DNA of 64,000 nt. It comes from Janthinobacterium agaricidamnosum (GTDB taxonomy: Bacteria; Pseudomonadota; Gammaproteobacteria; Burkholderiales; Burkholderiaceae_D). The number at the start of each line of letters is the position of its first letter. Position 1 is the stretch's first letter. The notes beneath the pieces were generated by a model. That model saw nothing but the letters and a program-made list of their open reading frames with translations. It ran no database searches and was not told where the DNA came from. The DNA is taken from assembly GCF_003667705.1 (NCBI RefSeq), contig NZ_CP033019.1, forward strand, positions 3,534,001 through 3,598,000. The letters are read 5' to 3'. Shown one piece after another: positions 47,343 to 56,572 of the stretch. The position numbers and the translations under genes are program-made.

Positions 47343-48823
47343 TAAAAATTCCTTGCGATCACAATCGCCTGACATTGTTTAACATAAAGCTTGCCCATAT
47401 TCGCAGCGGTAAGGTATGCATTGGTGCCGGAAACACCGAACTGCACGGTGTCACCCACGTTGATATCCAAGGTAAGTCCGTAGACCGTTGCGGCAGGAGC
47501 ATCGCCATCCTGCCGCTCCTGGACTCCGCTCAACCAGAGCCAGTTCCCGCTATTGATGCGATACCAGATGCTCAGTTGATCGTCGACCACCGCCGTGCAA
47601 ACGATTGAAAAAAAGACTCTGCCAGAGCGGATACGGAGCGCGGCAGGCCACCCTGGAGCGTTGTGCTTGAACAGCACTTCCAGATTCGTAAATACGGCAG
47701 CAGAATTGAGCGACGAAGCTTCAACAAATACTCCGGATGCGGACGATTGCAGGGAAATCGATGGATAACCGGGTTCGAAAAATGCCGTTGCAGCGGAGGC
47801 AGTGCCAACAGACACACGTGCAGATGAAAGATCGCCAGAGAATGTACCTTTCACAGCGTCCAGCTCACCGGAAAATTTTCCTTTGGCTGCATCCAACACA
47901 CCGGCAAAGCTGCCCTTCGCCGCTTTTAACTCACCGGTGAAGCTCCCATCGACACTGTCCAGATTGCCGCTGAAAACGGCGCGGCCATTAATGATGGAAA
48001 AGCCAGGCGCATAGATATTGCCTGCCGCATCGATCTGCACATACTTTCCCAGGCCCGGATTGCCAAACAGCAATCCACTCTCGCTCAGATGAAAACCGCT
48101 ACCGCCATTGCTTGGCCATGCATAGGCATTGTTGGGATAACCACTACCGCCGTGCAGCGTCGCGCTGTAAATATCGCCGGCAGTAACTTTGCCGAGATCG
48201 GCGGAAATCGCACTCAACTGCCCCACCTTCAGCGCATTCAGATACGGCGCCGCCCACTTGGTCGTGCCGCTGGCCGGATTGAAAATACCATCGGACCGGT
48301 ACAGCGATTCACCTGCGCCAAACAGCGGCGGCGAACCTTCCCACACCGTGCCTGCGCCCCAGGTGTCAATTGGCGGGAAAGAGGCATCGCCCTGCGTACT
48401 GAGCGTCGCCGGGGCGCTGGCCAGCGACAGCAACGTAGTCTTGCTGTAGGCAACGCGAGCAGAATTGCCCGTCACGCCGTCGAAAATCTTGCTCACCGTC
48501 TGGCTGGCCGTGTAGGTCAGACCGTCAGCCACAATGGTCGCCGTGATCGTCACGCTGTCGCCCACCATGCCGGCATACGCCAGGCTGGCCACGTTGCCGA
48601 CGCGCGTCAGCACGCTGGCATTGCTGGCGGTGAACGCCACCTGGCCCTGCATGTTCACCAGGCCAGCCGTGAAATCGATGCTGGCAGGAGCGGCAATAGT
48701 CGTGGCGGCCACCTTGAACGCCTGTGCAGTCGCCGCCAGCAGCAGCACGCGGTCGTTGGCCGGTGCGAAGCGCGGCACGGTACTCATGATCAACCTGTCA
48801 CGCTCCCCCACAATCGCGCTCAT
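47342..48823 (-). CDS. Tail-tip protein with decapeptide repeats (DUF1983-like)
   Basis: A 493-residue structural protein. The middle (about residues 285-335) holds five tandem units of roughly ten residues with consensus (A/V)KGxFxGxLDA (SFTGELKAAKGSFAGVLDAA and onward), likely a trimeric beta-helical stem. The part GLLFGNPGLGKYVQIDAAGN resembles the DUF1983-type segment of lambda-J-like tip proteins. It probably forms the shaft at the tail tip. The ATG overlaps the stop of the previous gene (ATGA). Confidence 0.72.
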   Translation of the reverse strand: MSAIVGERDRLIMSTVPRFAPANDRVLLLAATAQAFKVAATTIAAPASIDFTAGLVNMQGQVAFTASNASVLTRVGNVASLAYAGMVGDSVTITATIVADGLTYTASQTVSKIFDGVTGNSARVAYSKTTLLSLASAPATLSTQGDASFPPIDTWGAGTVWEGSPPLFGAGESLYRSDGIFNPASGTTKWAAPYLNALKVGQLSAISADLGKVTAGDIYSATLHGGSGYPNNAYAWPSNGGSGFHLSESGLLFGNPGLGKYVQIDAAGNIYAPGFSIINGRAVFSGNLDSVDGSFTGELKAAKGSFAGVLDAAKGKFSGELDAVKGTFSGDLSSARVSVGTASAATAFFEPGYPSISLQSSASGVFVEASSLNSAAVFTNLEVLFKHNAPGWPAALRIRSGRVFFSIVCTAVVDDQLSIWYRINSGNWLWLSGVQERQDGDAPAATVYGLTLDINVGDTVQFGVSGTNAYLTAANMGKLYVKQCQAIVIARNF

Positions 48824-50289
48824 ACGAGCACCCCCACCGTCACCCGGCCCGTCAGCCAGAAGCGCGACAGCAGCACCACCACGCCCGGCACGCCATCCTG
48901 CAAGCCAAAGCGCTCGGCGCGCAGTTGTACGGGCTGCCCCAGTTCCAGCATCATCATTTCGGGTTCTCCATCGAATTCGTAAATGGTCCGCGGCACCTTG
49001 TTCAAGGCCAGGCGCCGTTGCGCTTCCGCGCGGGCGTCGGCCCGCGTCTTGAGGCAGGTATCGATCTGCGCCGGGTCGTCGGAAAGGCGGTAACGTGTGC
49101 GCACGGCTTCATCGACCACCGTTTCGGTCAGCCATTCCGTGGCATACAAATCCGCATGCGCGGGCGGAATGCTGGTCATCAGGCCGGCCTGCAGCGTGTA
49201 GTTGCGGTCGAAACCGATCTTCACGGCCGCCGTCACGGGCAAACGCTGCGCGGGACGCAGCGAGCGTTCGCGCATCTGCTCCAGACCGATCGCCACCGGC
49301 ACGCCGGCGGCCGGCAATGCGATCTGCACCAGGCGCAGCTGGCCGGTGCGCGACATCAGCGCTTGCGCGCCCACGCTCGCCGCCAGCTGCTGGATGGCCT
49401 GCGCCTGGTTCGTGCGGTCCGCAACATACAGCCCCACCGGCTGCGGGTGGGCCGCATCGAAGGCAGCCAGGTTGTCCATATCCAGGTCCGCCACGGTAAA
49501 ACGGTCGGCCGCCTTGCCGTAGGCCGTGGCGATGCGCTGCACCAGCGGCGCGATGCGCGGCGCATAACCGCCGCCCTTGTCGCCCTGCACGCTGGCCGTG
49601 ATCGTGGTGGAAAACGGGTCAGTCGTCAGCTTGAAGCGCCCCGTCTGGTCATTCAAGCCCACGGCAATCGGCTTGCCGTTCGTGCGCACCTCGAACGTCG
49701 ATTCGACCGCGCCGAGAAAACCATATTCCAGGGTGGCGGGATTGATCAGCAAGGGCGCCACGTTGTGACACTCGCCAAACGGTATCGGCAGGATGGCGTC
49801 CTTGTTGGGCGTCGTGCCGCCCAGCTTGGTTTCGGAGATCGGCGTATTCAGGCGCTGCAGCTTGTCGCGCAGCACCAGGTTGACCGACTCGCGCCCCGCA
49901 CTGGCCACGTCGGCGATGATGCCGTCGAAGACCAGCTGGAAGTCGGCCCGTGGCCAGGAAGGATCGCCGGCCCAGGCCTTGATCGGCCGGTTCATCCAGA
50001 CGTCATCCAGCCAGCCATCGAGAGCCCCGTCGGCGTTATCGAGTTCGATATCGCCGCCCGACAGTCCCGCCTCGCCGGACAGGCTGACCTGTTCCGTGAA
50101 GGCCAGGCCGCCCTTGGCCAGCGGCAGGTAGGCGGTATTTTCCGGCACCTCCTGCGGGCCGGTCACGTAGGGCCGCGAAGCGATATACCGCGTCACCTCG
50201 CTGCCGGCTACATTCACTTGCGCCTCGATCAGCACCATGCGGATGGCCGACGGGCTTTGCAGCCATTTCTGAAATTGCGCATCAGTCAT
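48820..50289 (-). CDS. Tail-tip/baseplate hub protein
   Basis: A 489-residue phage protein with beta-rich character. The N-terminal MVLIEAQVNVAGSEVTRYIA, WAGDPSWPRADFQLVFDGII and C-terminal RYRLSDDPAQIDTCLKTRAD then LALNKVPRTIYEFDGEPEMM are typical of siphophage tail-hub proteins encoded after the tape measure. It probably forms the ring between tail tube and tip. Start ATG 50289 overlaps the tape-measure stop (ATGA). Confidence 0.75.
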   Translation of the reverse strand: MTDAQFQKWLQSPSAIRMVLIEAQVNVAGSEVTRYIASRPYVTGPQEVPENTAYLPLAKGGLAFTEQVSLSGEAGLSGGDIELDNADGALDGWLDDVWMNRPIKAWAGDPSWPRADFQLVFDGIIADVASAGRESVNLVLRDKLQRLNTPISETKLGGTTPNKDAILPIPFGECHNVAPLLINPATLEYGFLGAVESTFEVRTNGKPIAVGLNDQTGRFKLTTDPFSTTITASVQGDKGGGYAPRIAPLVQRIATAYGKAADRFTVADLDMDNLAAFDAAHPQPVGLYVADRTNQAQAIQQLAASVGAQALMSRTGQLRLVQIALPAAGVPVAIGLEQMRERSLRPAQRLPVTAAVKIGFDRNYTLQAGLMTSIPPAHADLYATEWLTETVVDEAVRTRYRLSDDPAQIDTCLKTRADARAEAQRRLALNKVPRTIYEFDGEPEMMMLELGQPVQLRAERFGLQDGVPGVVVLLSRFWLTGRVTVGVLV

Positions 50290-53200
50290 GCGTATTCTCC
50301 TTTCACCGCATTGGCCCAGGCGGATGCCCGGGACGATTTATCCACGCCATCGACCACCGTCCTGGCGGCATTCGCGTTCGATTCAAAGGTGGCCTGGATG
50401 GTGGCGCCCGTTTGCGCCCGCTGGTCGGCGCGCAAGCCTTCCAGTTCCACGCGCATGGCCTGGTTGTCTTCGCGCAGGCCGCGGATTTCGGCGACCAGGA
50501 CGTCGGAGCCGACGTTCGCCGCCGACGAGTAGCGCACGGGGTCGAAGACGGCCGCTGCAACAGGGGAAGTCATCGCGGCCAGTGCGGCGATGACGGGAGG
50601 ATTACCGAGTTGTACACCCAGATCCGCCGCACCGCCCATCGCCGCCCGCAAGCCGGCAATGGCCTGCGCCACCGTCAGCACGCTGTCGTTAATGGTGATC
50701 AAGCCCGATACCTGGGCATTGAGCGCATCGAGGCTGGCCTGCTGCACGTCGACCTGCGCGGCCGCCCATTTCAATGCTTCCTTGTTCGCTTCCACCACAC
50801 GGGCATAATCGGCCGCATAGCGGGCGTCGGACGCATTGACCACTTGCGATGCCGTCAAAAACGCCTGTTCGGCGGCAGACAAGCCCGATTGCGCCGTCGC
50901 GTCGCCCGCATTCGCGGCCGCCAGTGTCTTCTCGAACTGCGCCCGCGCCTCGGCGTACTTCTGCTCCGGCGTCAGCGTCGACTGGGCGCCCAGCGCCAAG
51001 CTGGAATTGAGGCCGTTCAAAGTCGTCACCCACGATTTCGACTTCTCCAGCGCCGACTTGGCCGCCGCCGATTCCGTCTCGTAGGCTTTGGCCAGCGCAT
51101 CCTTCGCGCTGGTTACCGCTTTGACGGCCTGTATCTGGTCGAACAGCCCCCGATTGACTTCGGCAACGCTGCTGCGTTGAGCAGCCAGCAACTGCGCTTC
51201 CGTCTTCGTCATTTCGTTCAACTGCTGCTGCATATCTTTGCGCTCGCTGGCGATATCGCTGGCTGTCTTGCTCACTTCGGCGAGCTCGCCGGTGGCGGCG
51301 GAAAGGTCTGCCGCATAGTCGGCCGCCTTTTTGAACGGCTCGGCGATGGCAAGCAGCTGCACATACATGTTCTGGCCGGCGGCCGTGTTCAAGTCCTGTG
51401 CCAGCACCAGCGCCTTGAATTGCTCGCTCGTCGTCACGCCGGACTGTCCCATCGCCGCCATCGCGCTGCGCACCGATTTGGTGATGGGATCCATCTGCTC
51501 GGCTTCGCTCAGGAAGTTCTGCACGAAGAAGCTGGTGCCGCTGGTCAGGGTATCGAGATCGCCAGCCGCGTTAATCAGGCTTTCGCTCAGGGCCACGGCG
51601 GCAAGACCGGAGCTGTTGAACGACTTGCCCAACACGGCCAGCACGTCCGTCACCTGCATGTAGTCATTCGCAACGCGCGCCAAGGTTTCCAGATAACCCT
51701 CGCCGACCTTCTGGTACTGCTCCAGGCCACCAACGCCAAACTTGGCCATATCATCGCCCAGCTTGGAGAATGCGGCTTCCAGCGCTTTCTGAATCTCATC
51801 GCCCTTCAGGTCTTTCAGCGATATCTTTCCCATATCGACCACGAAGGACTTCAACCGCGCATTGAATGCATCACCGTCCATCCCAAGCACGCCGGCCGCA
51901 GCCTTGACGGTGTCGGACAGGCCGAGAATAACTTTACTGAACTGGTCGTTCGCTTCGCGATCAAGGCCACTCAAGGCCGTACGTTTCTTGTCACGGGAAA
52001 ACCAGCCTCCCGACGTTTTGGTATCTGTGTACTGACTGGCTGATACGCCACCCGCCTGAATGCTGTCAAGCGAAGCTTTGTTCAACATTAGTCCTGTGTC
52101 AATCGTCGTCGTTTTACCACCGAAGATGGAACCAAGGATGCCGCCAGTGATTTTTCCTACCAGCCCACCCGTCAGCTTATCGAGTGTAAGTCCAATGACG
52201 CCGCCAGTGATTGCAACGGCAAGCGCGGAAGAACCAAATGCCGCCGCGCTGCCCTTGTTATCAGCGGCCATAACGCCAGTTACGCCGGAATTGCGCACCA
52301 ACAGCCCGCCCAAGCCACCAATGCCTGTCGCCACCTGGCGCAGCGAATAGGCCATCGAGGCGGAATACGCCAGCCCCAGGCCGGAGTTTTTCTCCATGAT
52401 TTCCAGTGAATTCGCAATCGAATTACTTTTCGCGGTGGAGTCCCCCAATACCGTACCAGTACCGGTGGCCGCCTGCCGGTCCCTGGCCGTAGTATCGGCA
52501 CCGCCACCACCGGAAACAGCGACCCCAATTGCCAGCAGCATGCCAGCCACCATCGCAAATGCACCGATATTGGCGGGAAATGGCGCAGCCAACGACGCGG
52601 CGAGAGCCGACGTGCCATAAGCGCTGGACTTGGCAGCTTCTGCGGCAGCTACTGGACCAACAGAGGCCGCAGTACTGGTAATCTCGGCCGTCGTCGCCGC
52701 AGTTTTCGCCGTTGTCACCAGGGTGATATTCGTCAGCTTTTCAAACAGCGACTTGGCATTCATGGCAAATTCATAGGCGCGAAAACCCTTTTCCACCTTT
52801 TCCATGACTTCATAGCCAGTCGAATGTTCCTTGAAAAAGCCTTTTGCCGCCGTGGCCATTTCGCGGTACTGCCTGACCGTCGACATGTGTTTTTTATCTT
52901 GTGCCTTGTCCTTGTCTTTGTCGGTCTTTGCTTCGCCCATCTCCTTGACAAAGGTAAAATCGATATCGTCCTGTGCCTTACGGAAGCCCAGCAAGGCCGT
53001 CGTCATCTTGCCGATGGTGCCGCCGACCTTGCCAAACGCCGTCTCCAGTTTTTCAGCAAACGTCTTGGCAAACTCCCCCGCCTCCTTCCACTCCGCCTCG
53101 CTATACTTACGCGTGGGCGCCGCCGGTGCCGCTTTTGCCTTCGCATCGGCCGCCACTTTACCGGCGGTGTCCAGCTTGTCCTGGCGCTGTTCTTCCAATG

Positions 53201-53552
53201 CAAACGCACCATATTTGGCACCCGCGCCGGCTGTGGCAGGGCTACCTTTGGCGCGGAAAGCAGCCAGCCGCGAATAGGCATTGCCCAGGCCACTTACCAC
53301 ATTGAAGGCATCGACCAGCGATTTTTCCTCGCTGGCATTCACTGCACCCAGGGCCTTCGAGGCGGCGGTGGCGGCGCGTGCCTGCTCCGCCAGGGCGCGC
53401 AGCAACAGCGCCGACGATTCCGCCTCTGTATTGGCCGCCTTCATGCCCTCGGCCGCAGCCAGGCTGGCCTCGCTAATTGCTTTCAGTACCTGAGCGGTGT
53501 CGGTCGCCTTCGTCAAGTCAATGACAAGTTTTAATTCTGTTATCTCTGGCAT
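50286..53552 (-). CDS. Tail tape-measure protein
   Basis: A 1088-residue protein, the longest in the locus, with long Ala-rich helices. In the middle are hydrophobic segments (NIGAFAMVAGMLLAIGVAVS; LAVAITGGVIGLTLDKLTGG) as in tape-measure proteins that set tail length and form the membrane channel. At about 1.5 angstrom per residue it would give a tail near 160 nm, the range for lambda-like tails (estimate from the general rule). ATG 53552 begins MPEITELKLVIDLTKATD; an earlier codon at 53579 would place the start inside the terminator hairpin. Confidence 0.88.
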   Translation of the reverse strand: MPEITELKLVIDLTKATDTAQVLKAISEASLAAAEGMKAANTEAESSALLLRALAEQARAATAASKALGAVNASEEKSLVDAFNVVSGLGNAYSRLAAFRAKGSPATAGAGAKYGAFALEEQRQDKLDTAGKVAADAKAKAAPAAPTRKYSEAEWKEAGEFAKTFAEKLETAFGKVGGTIGKMTTALLGFRKAQDDIDFTFVKEMGEAKTDKDKDKAQDKKHMSTVRQYREMATAAKGFFKEHSTGYEVMEKVEKGFRAYEFAMNAKSLFEKLTNITLVTTAKTAATTAEITSTAASVGPVAAAEAAKSSAYGTSALAASLAAPFPANIGAFAMVAGMLLAIGVAVSGGGGADTTARDRQAATGTGTVLGDSTAKSNSIANSLEIMEKNSGLGLAYSASMAYSLRQVATGIGGLGGLLVRNSGVTGVMAADNKGSAAAFGSSALAVAITGGVIGLTLDKLTGGLVGKITGGILGSIFGGKTTTIDTGLMLNKASLDSIQAGGVSASQYTDTKTSGGWFSRDKKRTALSGLDREANDQFSKVILGLSDTVKAAAGVLGMDGDAFNARLKSFVVDMGKISLKDLKGDEIQKALEAAFSKLGDDMAKFGVGGLEQYQKVGEGYLETLARVANDYMQVTDVLAVLGKSFNSSGLAAVALSESLINAAGDLDTLTSGTSFFVQNFLSEAEQMDPITKSVRSAMAAMGQSGVTTSEQFKALVLAQDLNTAAGQNMYVQLLAIAEPFKKAADYAADLSAATGELAEVSKTASDIASERKDMQQQLNEMTKTEAQLLAAQRSSVAEVNRGLFDQIQAVKAVTSAKDALAKAYETESAAAKSALEKSKSWVTTLNGLNSSLALGAQSTLTPEQKYAEARAQFEKTLAAANAGDATAQSGLSAAEQAFLTASQVVNASDARYAADYARVVEANKEALKWAAAQVDVQQASLDALNAQVSGLITINDSVLTVAQAIAGLRAAMGGAADLGVQLGNPPVIAALAAMTSPVAAAVFDPVRYSSAANVGSDVLVAEIRGLREDNQAMRVELEGLRADQRAQTGATIQATFESNANAARTVVDGVDKSSRASAWANAVKGEYA

Positions 53553-53563
53553 GTTTGGCCCAT

Positions 53564-53585
53564 AAAAAAAGCCGCGCATGGCGGC
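53564..53585 (-). terminator. Internal terminator before tape-measure gene
   Basis: The minus-strand hairpin GCCGC-CATGC-GCGGC (53571-53585) is followed by seven T. It ends 11 bases before the tape-measure ATG. The stem is short but GC-only. Confidence 0.7.
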
Positions 53586-53603
53586 CGGGTTGAAAAATGC
53601 GGG

Positions 53604-54391
53604 TCAGCCCACCGCATGCTGGTGCGACAGGAACAGCGCGTCGAGCTGGTCCAGCAGCTGGTGCTCGAACGGCTCGATGGCGATGCCGTGTCGCGCCTGC
53701 CAGGCGAGGATTTCCGTGCTAGCGATGGGGTTGACGGCCATGCCGTTTTGCCGCTTGCGGTTCAATTGCGCGAACCATTCCCACACGTGGGCCAGCTCGA
53801 ACGGCATGGGTGGCGTCGCCTCTTCGGGCGGCGCGCGGTACAGAGGATGGCGCCGGGCGGCATCGATATGCTCGCCCTTGGCATGGCCGTCGGCCGCCCG
53901 CGCCCCGCGCTCGAACTGGTGCCCGGCGTAGCGCAGCAGGCTGGCCGTCAGAGTTTCAAAAAATTCGACTCGTTTTCCAGCGCCGTGGTCACTTTTTCCT
54001 GCCAGGTCGGGTATTTTTCAAAGGCCGCTACCAGCAGCGCCGGATCGAGGGGCACGGGTGCGCCGTTGCTGGTAAAACCGTACCAGCCCGTGACCACGGC
54101 CAGCGCCAGACGTTTCTGGTTGCCGTCGATGGCTTGCACCAGCAGTTCCGCGCCTTCATCGGTGGAGGCGTCGATGGCCGTCTTGCGGCGCGCCGATTTT
54201 TTATAACCTTCGGCGCGCACGGCGTTGTTGGCCAGACGGTATTGCTCGCTGTTCTTGCCGACGATGGTCAGGCCGGCCACCGCTTCGCCGTCCGCGTCGA
54301 AGATGACGGGCACGTCGAACGTGACGGGCGTGGCAGCCGCATGGATATTGCCGATGTCGAAACCTGCCTGGATTTTTTGTGCGTTGTTCAT
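53604..54391 (-). CDS. Tail assembly chaperone gpGT fusion by -1 frameshift
   Basis: The long product of the G/T pair. Ribosomes would start at ATG 54391, slip back one base on TTTTTTG (53963-53957) and continue in the -1 frame without a stop to 53604. The extension reads FETLTASLLRYAGHQFERGA and ends in LDALFLSHQHAVG, about 117 residues. The -1 frame is fully open from the slip site on. The whole protein is about 262 residues. In lambda, the gpG and gpGT proteins chaperone the tape measure and need a fixed ratio. Coordinates include the slip, so the simple translation contains a frame change. Confidence 0.8.
53948..54391 (-). CDS. Tail assembly chaperone gpG (unshifted product)
   Basis: A 147-residue protein that begins MNNAQKIQAGFDIGNIHAAA and ends SNFLKL at TGA 53948. 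It lies between the tail tube and tape-measure genes, the place of lambda gene G, and is of similar length (lambda gpG is 140 residues). It should bind the tape measure during tail assembly and not be in the finished tail. The slippery site lies four codons before its stop. Confidence 0.82.
   Translation of the reverse strand: MNNAQKIQAGFDIGNIHAAATPVTFDVPVIFDADGEAVAGLTIVGKNSEQYRLANNAVRAEGYKKSARRKTAIDASTDEGAELLVQAIDGNQKRLALAVVTGWYGFTSNGAPVPLDPALLVAAFEKYPTWQEKVTTALENESNFLKL
53957..53963 (-). other. Slippery heptamer T TTT TTG for programmed -1 frameshift
   Basis: In the gpG frame the codons are TTT TTG preceded by T, a canonical X XXY YYZ heptamer. The -1 frame is open downstream for about 117 codons and the zero frame stops four codons later. 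It is the expected position for a G/GT frameshift. Confidence 0.8.
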
Positions 54392-54410
54392 GTGTGCTGC
54401 TTTCTGTATG

Positions 54411-54444
54411 AAGTAAAAAGTAAAAGGCCGCCATCACGGCGGCC
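54411..54444 (-). terminator. Internal terminator between tail-tube and gpG genes
   Basis: The hairpin GGCCGCC-GTGAT-GGCGGCC (54426-54444) is followed on the minus strand by TTTTACTTTTTACTT. It lies between the tube stop and the gpG start, only 34 bases from gpG. Confidence 0.85.
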
Positions 54445-54464
54445 CCGGGTCAAGCGTCAGCCGC

Positions 54465-55668
54465 TTACAGCGCGCTGTCCTGGATGCTCAAGGTGGTCGC
54501 TTCATGCTGCGCATCGGCGCCCTTGTAGCGCAGGACGTCAAAGGCGCAGGTGACGATTTTGTTTTTCTCGCCGTCGTCGATCTTGGCCGACGTGATCTTG
54601 ATGCGGCCCATGGCCAATGCCAGCACGTCGGCGGTTGGCGCCGTGCCCGACGCCATGGCGTAGGCCAGCGGGATTTCCGTCTCGGACTTGAAGTAGTCGA
54701 GATAGGTGGCGTCCTGCAGCAGCACCGTGAACTGGCCCGAGCCCATGACCTTGCCGCGCGAGGCGGCCGTGGCGTACTTCGAGCCGATCACCGGGTCGAC
54801 CTTGACCTGGCCGTCGAGCGAGACGGACATGCCGGTGCAGATCTGCGACGGGATGCCGTTCACGGACAGCATCGCCGTGGCGCCCGAGAACTTGCCGGTG
54901 CCCGGCGCGGCCAGCGGCGTGGGGAAGTACGGCACGGCCGTGGTCGGGCCTTCCGCCTTGCCCATCAGGGTGAAGTCCAGGCTGGTGATGCCGTTCGGCT
55001 GCACGGCGATATCCATCTTGCTGACCAGCTGGTCGACGAAGCTGCGGTGTACGCCGATCTTCGGGTCCTGCACTTCGGCCGTGAACCAGTCGGTGGTGTG
55101 GCCGCTCAAGGGGGTGAAGCTGCGCTTGCCCACCGCCGCCACGCCGACCGAGTCGCCGGCCGCCTTGACGATCATGGCCGAACCGTCCATGAACTGGCCA
55201 TTCAGGTTGGTCGCCGTCACCGACGTGACGAAGAAATTCTTCGCGTTGTTGGCGGCGGCCGGCGCCGTCATGCCGGTGATGCGCACCACGCTGCCGGCGC
55301 GGAAACCTTCCGCCAGCCAGGAACCGGCGCTGCGCGTCAGGCCGGAGGCGGCAGCGGCGATAGTGGTTTGCGCGGCAGCGACGCCGCCGGCCGTGAAGTC
55401 GCGGCGCAGCAGCGCTGCCATCAGCGGTGCGTAGGTGCCGCACGCCGCTTCGGCCTTGATGGCGCCCGTGGTGCGGAAATTGCCCAGGCGGGTATCGCCC
55501 TGCTGCTGGCTGGCGTCGATTTCGGCGCTCGCATATTTGTCCGCTTCCGTGTCGAAGGTGGCCGTGACGCGGGGATAAATCTGGCCGCCGCCGGCGGCGG
55601 CCTTGCTGCCTTCGGCACTTTGTTTGCTGATAACGATCAAGCTGTCGATGCCGTTTGCTGTCGATGCC
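54465..55668 (-). CDS. Major tail tube protein
   Basis: A 400-residue protein, MASTANGIDSLIVISKQSAE onward, rich in beta-prone segments. Features such as GQIYPRVTATFDTEADKYAS, SLDFTLMGKAEGPTT and IPSQICTGMSVSLDGQV fit the tail-tube family of non-contractile phages that form stacked hexamer rings. It precedes gpG as in lambda-like tail operons. ATG 55668 has AAAGGT upstream; in-frame extensions to 55832 run through two terminator hairpins and are not credible. Confidence 0.85.
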
Positions 55669-55692
55669 ATAAGTAATACCTTTCGTGGGATG

Positions 55693-55718
55693 AAAAAAAA
55701 GACCACAGCTGTGGTCTT
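55693..55718 (-). terminator. Terminator A upstream of tail-tube gene
   Basis: The perfect palindrome AAGACCACAGCTGTGGTCTT (55699-55718) is followed on the minus strand by eight T. It lies 25 bases before the tail-tube ATG and would block transcription of the tail operon unless anti-terminated. Confidence 0.88.
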
Positions 55719-55743
55719 GAGGGGGGAACTGCCAAGTATCGGG

Positions 55744-55779
55744 AAAATAAAAAGCCCGCACGCGGTGAGGCGGCGGGCT
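55744..55779 (-). terminator. Terminator B upstream of tail-tube gene
   Basis: The minus-strand hairpin with arms AGCCCGC and GCGGGCT (55753-55779) is followed by TTTTTATTTT. It is tandem with terminator A. Both lie between the Q-like gene and the structural operon. Confidence 0.82.
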
Positions 55780-55956
55780 GGCGTCCGGATGGCATGGGGC
55801 CATGCCGGATGGATGTTGGGCGAAGGGGCCATGAAGGCCGTTCGCTGCGCTGATTTCCCCTATCGGTGTCGCGCCAGAGGCGCGTCTATTACGAGTGGAG
55901 AAGCATGTGGTCCTGCGGTGTTGCCGGTGTTTCTGTTGCTGCGTGATCGAGACTCT

Positions 55957-55962
55957 ATTGTA
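55957..55962 (-). promoter_or_regulatory. Candidate late promoter -10 (TACAAT)
   Basis: TACAAT on the minus strand lies just behind the Q-like gene and about 180 bases before the first of the tandem terminators, the relation of lambda pR' to tR'. The -35 at proper spacing is weak. Assignment is tentative. The 55719-56004 interval has no gene. Confidence 0.35.
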
Positions 55963-56004
55963 GGGGCGTTTTTTTCAGCGCCAGGCATATTGCAAAAAAA
56001 CTTT

Positions 56005-56547
56005 TCAGTGCCCCAGGCGGCGCATGGCGCGGGCGCCGTGCGACTGGAAGATGCCTTCCAGCTCGCTGACCATGTCCTTGATGCGTTCGAGCTCGAAACC
56101 GCCGGAGCAGCTGATGGCCGCTTCGCCGGCGCCGTGGCACGCCTTGCAGACGACCGGCGCGCCGGCCTGCATGGCGGCGACGACGCCCGTGCCGTGGCAA
56201 ACCTTGCACTTGCTGTCGAGCCAATGCGCGAGCGACGCTTCGGCCACGCGGCGGTACAAGGTATTGGCGGCCTGCGCATCCCAGGCCGTCTGCGCCTTGA
56301 CCCAGCGCCGTGCGCGGCCCTTCTGCGTCACGGCCGCCGTCCAGGCGCGCAGCAGCTGCGCCAGGTTGCCGGCATTGCCCTCGAACAGGCGGCTGACGGT
56401 GCCGTCCGCGTATTTGACGCGGCACAGCAAGGCGCCCATGTCGCCGGCCAGCGCCGCGGCCGCGATCACGTCCAGGTCGTGGTGGACGGCATCGTCGCGC
56501 AGGTTCTGCGACGACAGCGATGCGATGAATTTTTCTGCAAACCCCAT
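56005..56547 (-). CDS. Cys-rich zinc-finger protein, Q-like antiterminator candidate
   Basis: A 180-residue protein. Two zinc-knuckle motifs, CKVCHGTG and CKACHGAG, are separated by 16 residues near residues 115-150, followed by a short helical tail (FELERIKDMVSELEGIF). The CxxCxGxG knuckle pair occurs in DnaJ and in one class of phage Q late antiterminators (for example phage 82 type). Its position, immediately before two tandem terminators and the tail operon, supports an antitermination role. GAGGAG precedes ATG 56547. It follows the winged-helix gene by 25 bases. Confidence 0.65.
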   Translation of the reverse strand: MGFAEKFIASLSSQNLRDDAVHHDLDVIAAAALAGDMGALLCRVKYADGTVSRLFEGNAGNLAQLLRAWTAAVTQKGRARRWVKAQTAWDAQAANTLYRRVAEASLAHWLDSKCKVCHGTGVVAAMQAGAPVVCKACHGAGEAAISCSGGFELERIKDMVSELEGIFQSHGARAMRRLGH

Positions 56548-56572
56548 GATTTTCTCCTCGTTGATTCTTGTC

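Noticed and set aside
54465..55832. Longer start for the tail-tube protein
   Set aside because: The extension would translate both terminator hairpins and has no ribosome-binding site; ATG 55668 has one.
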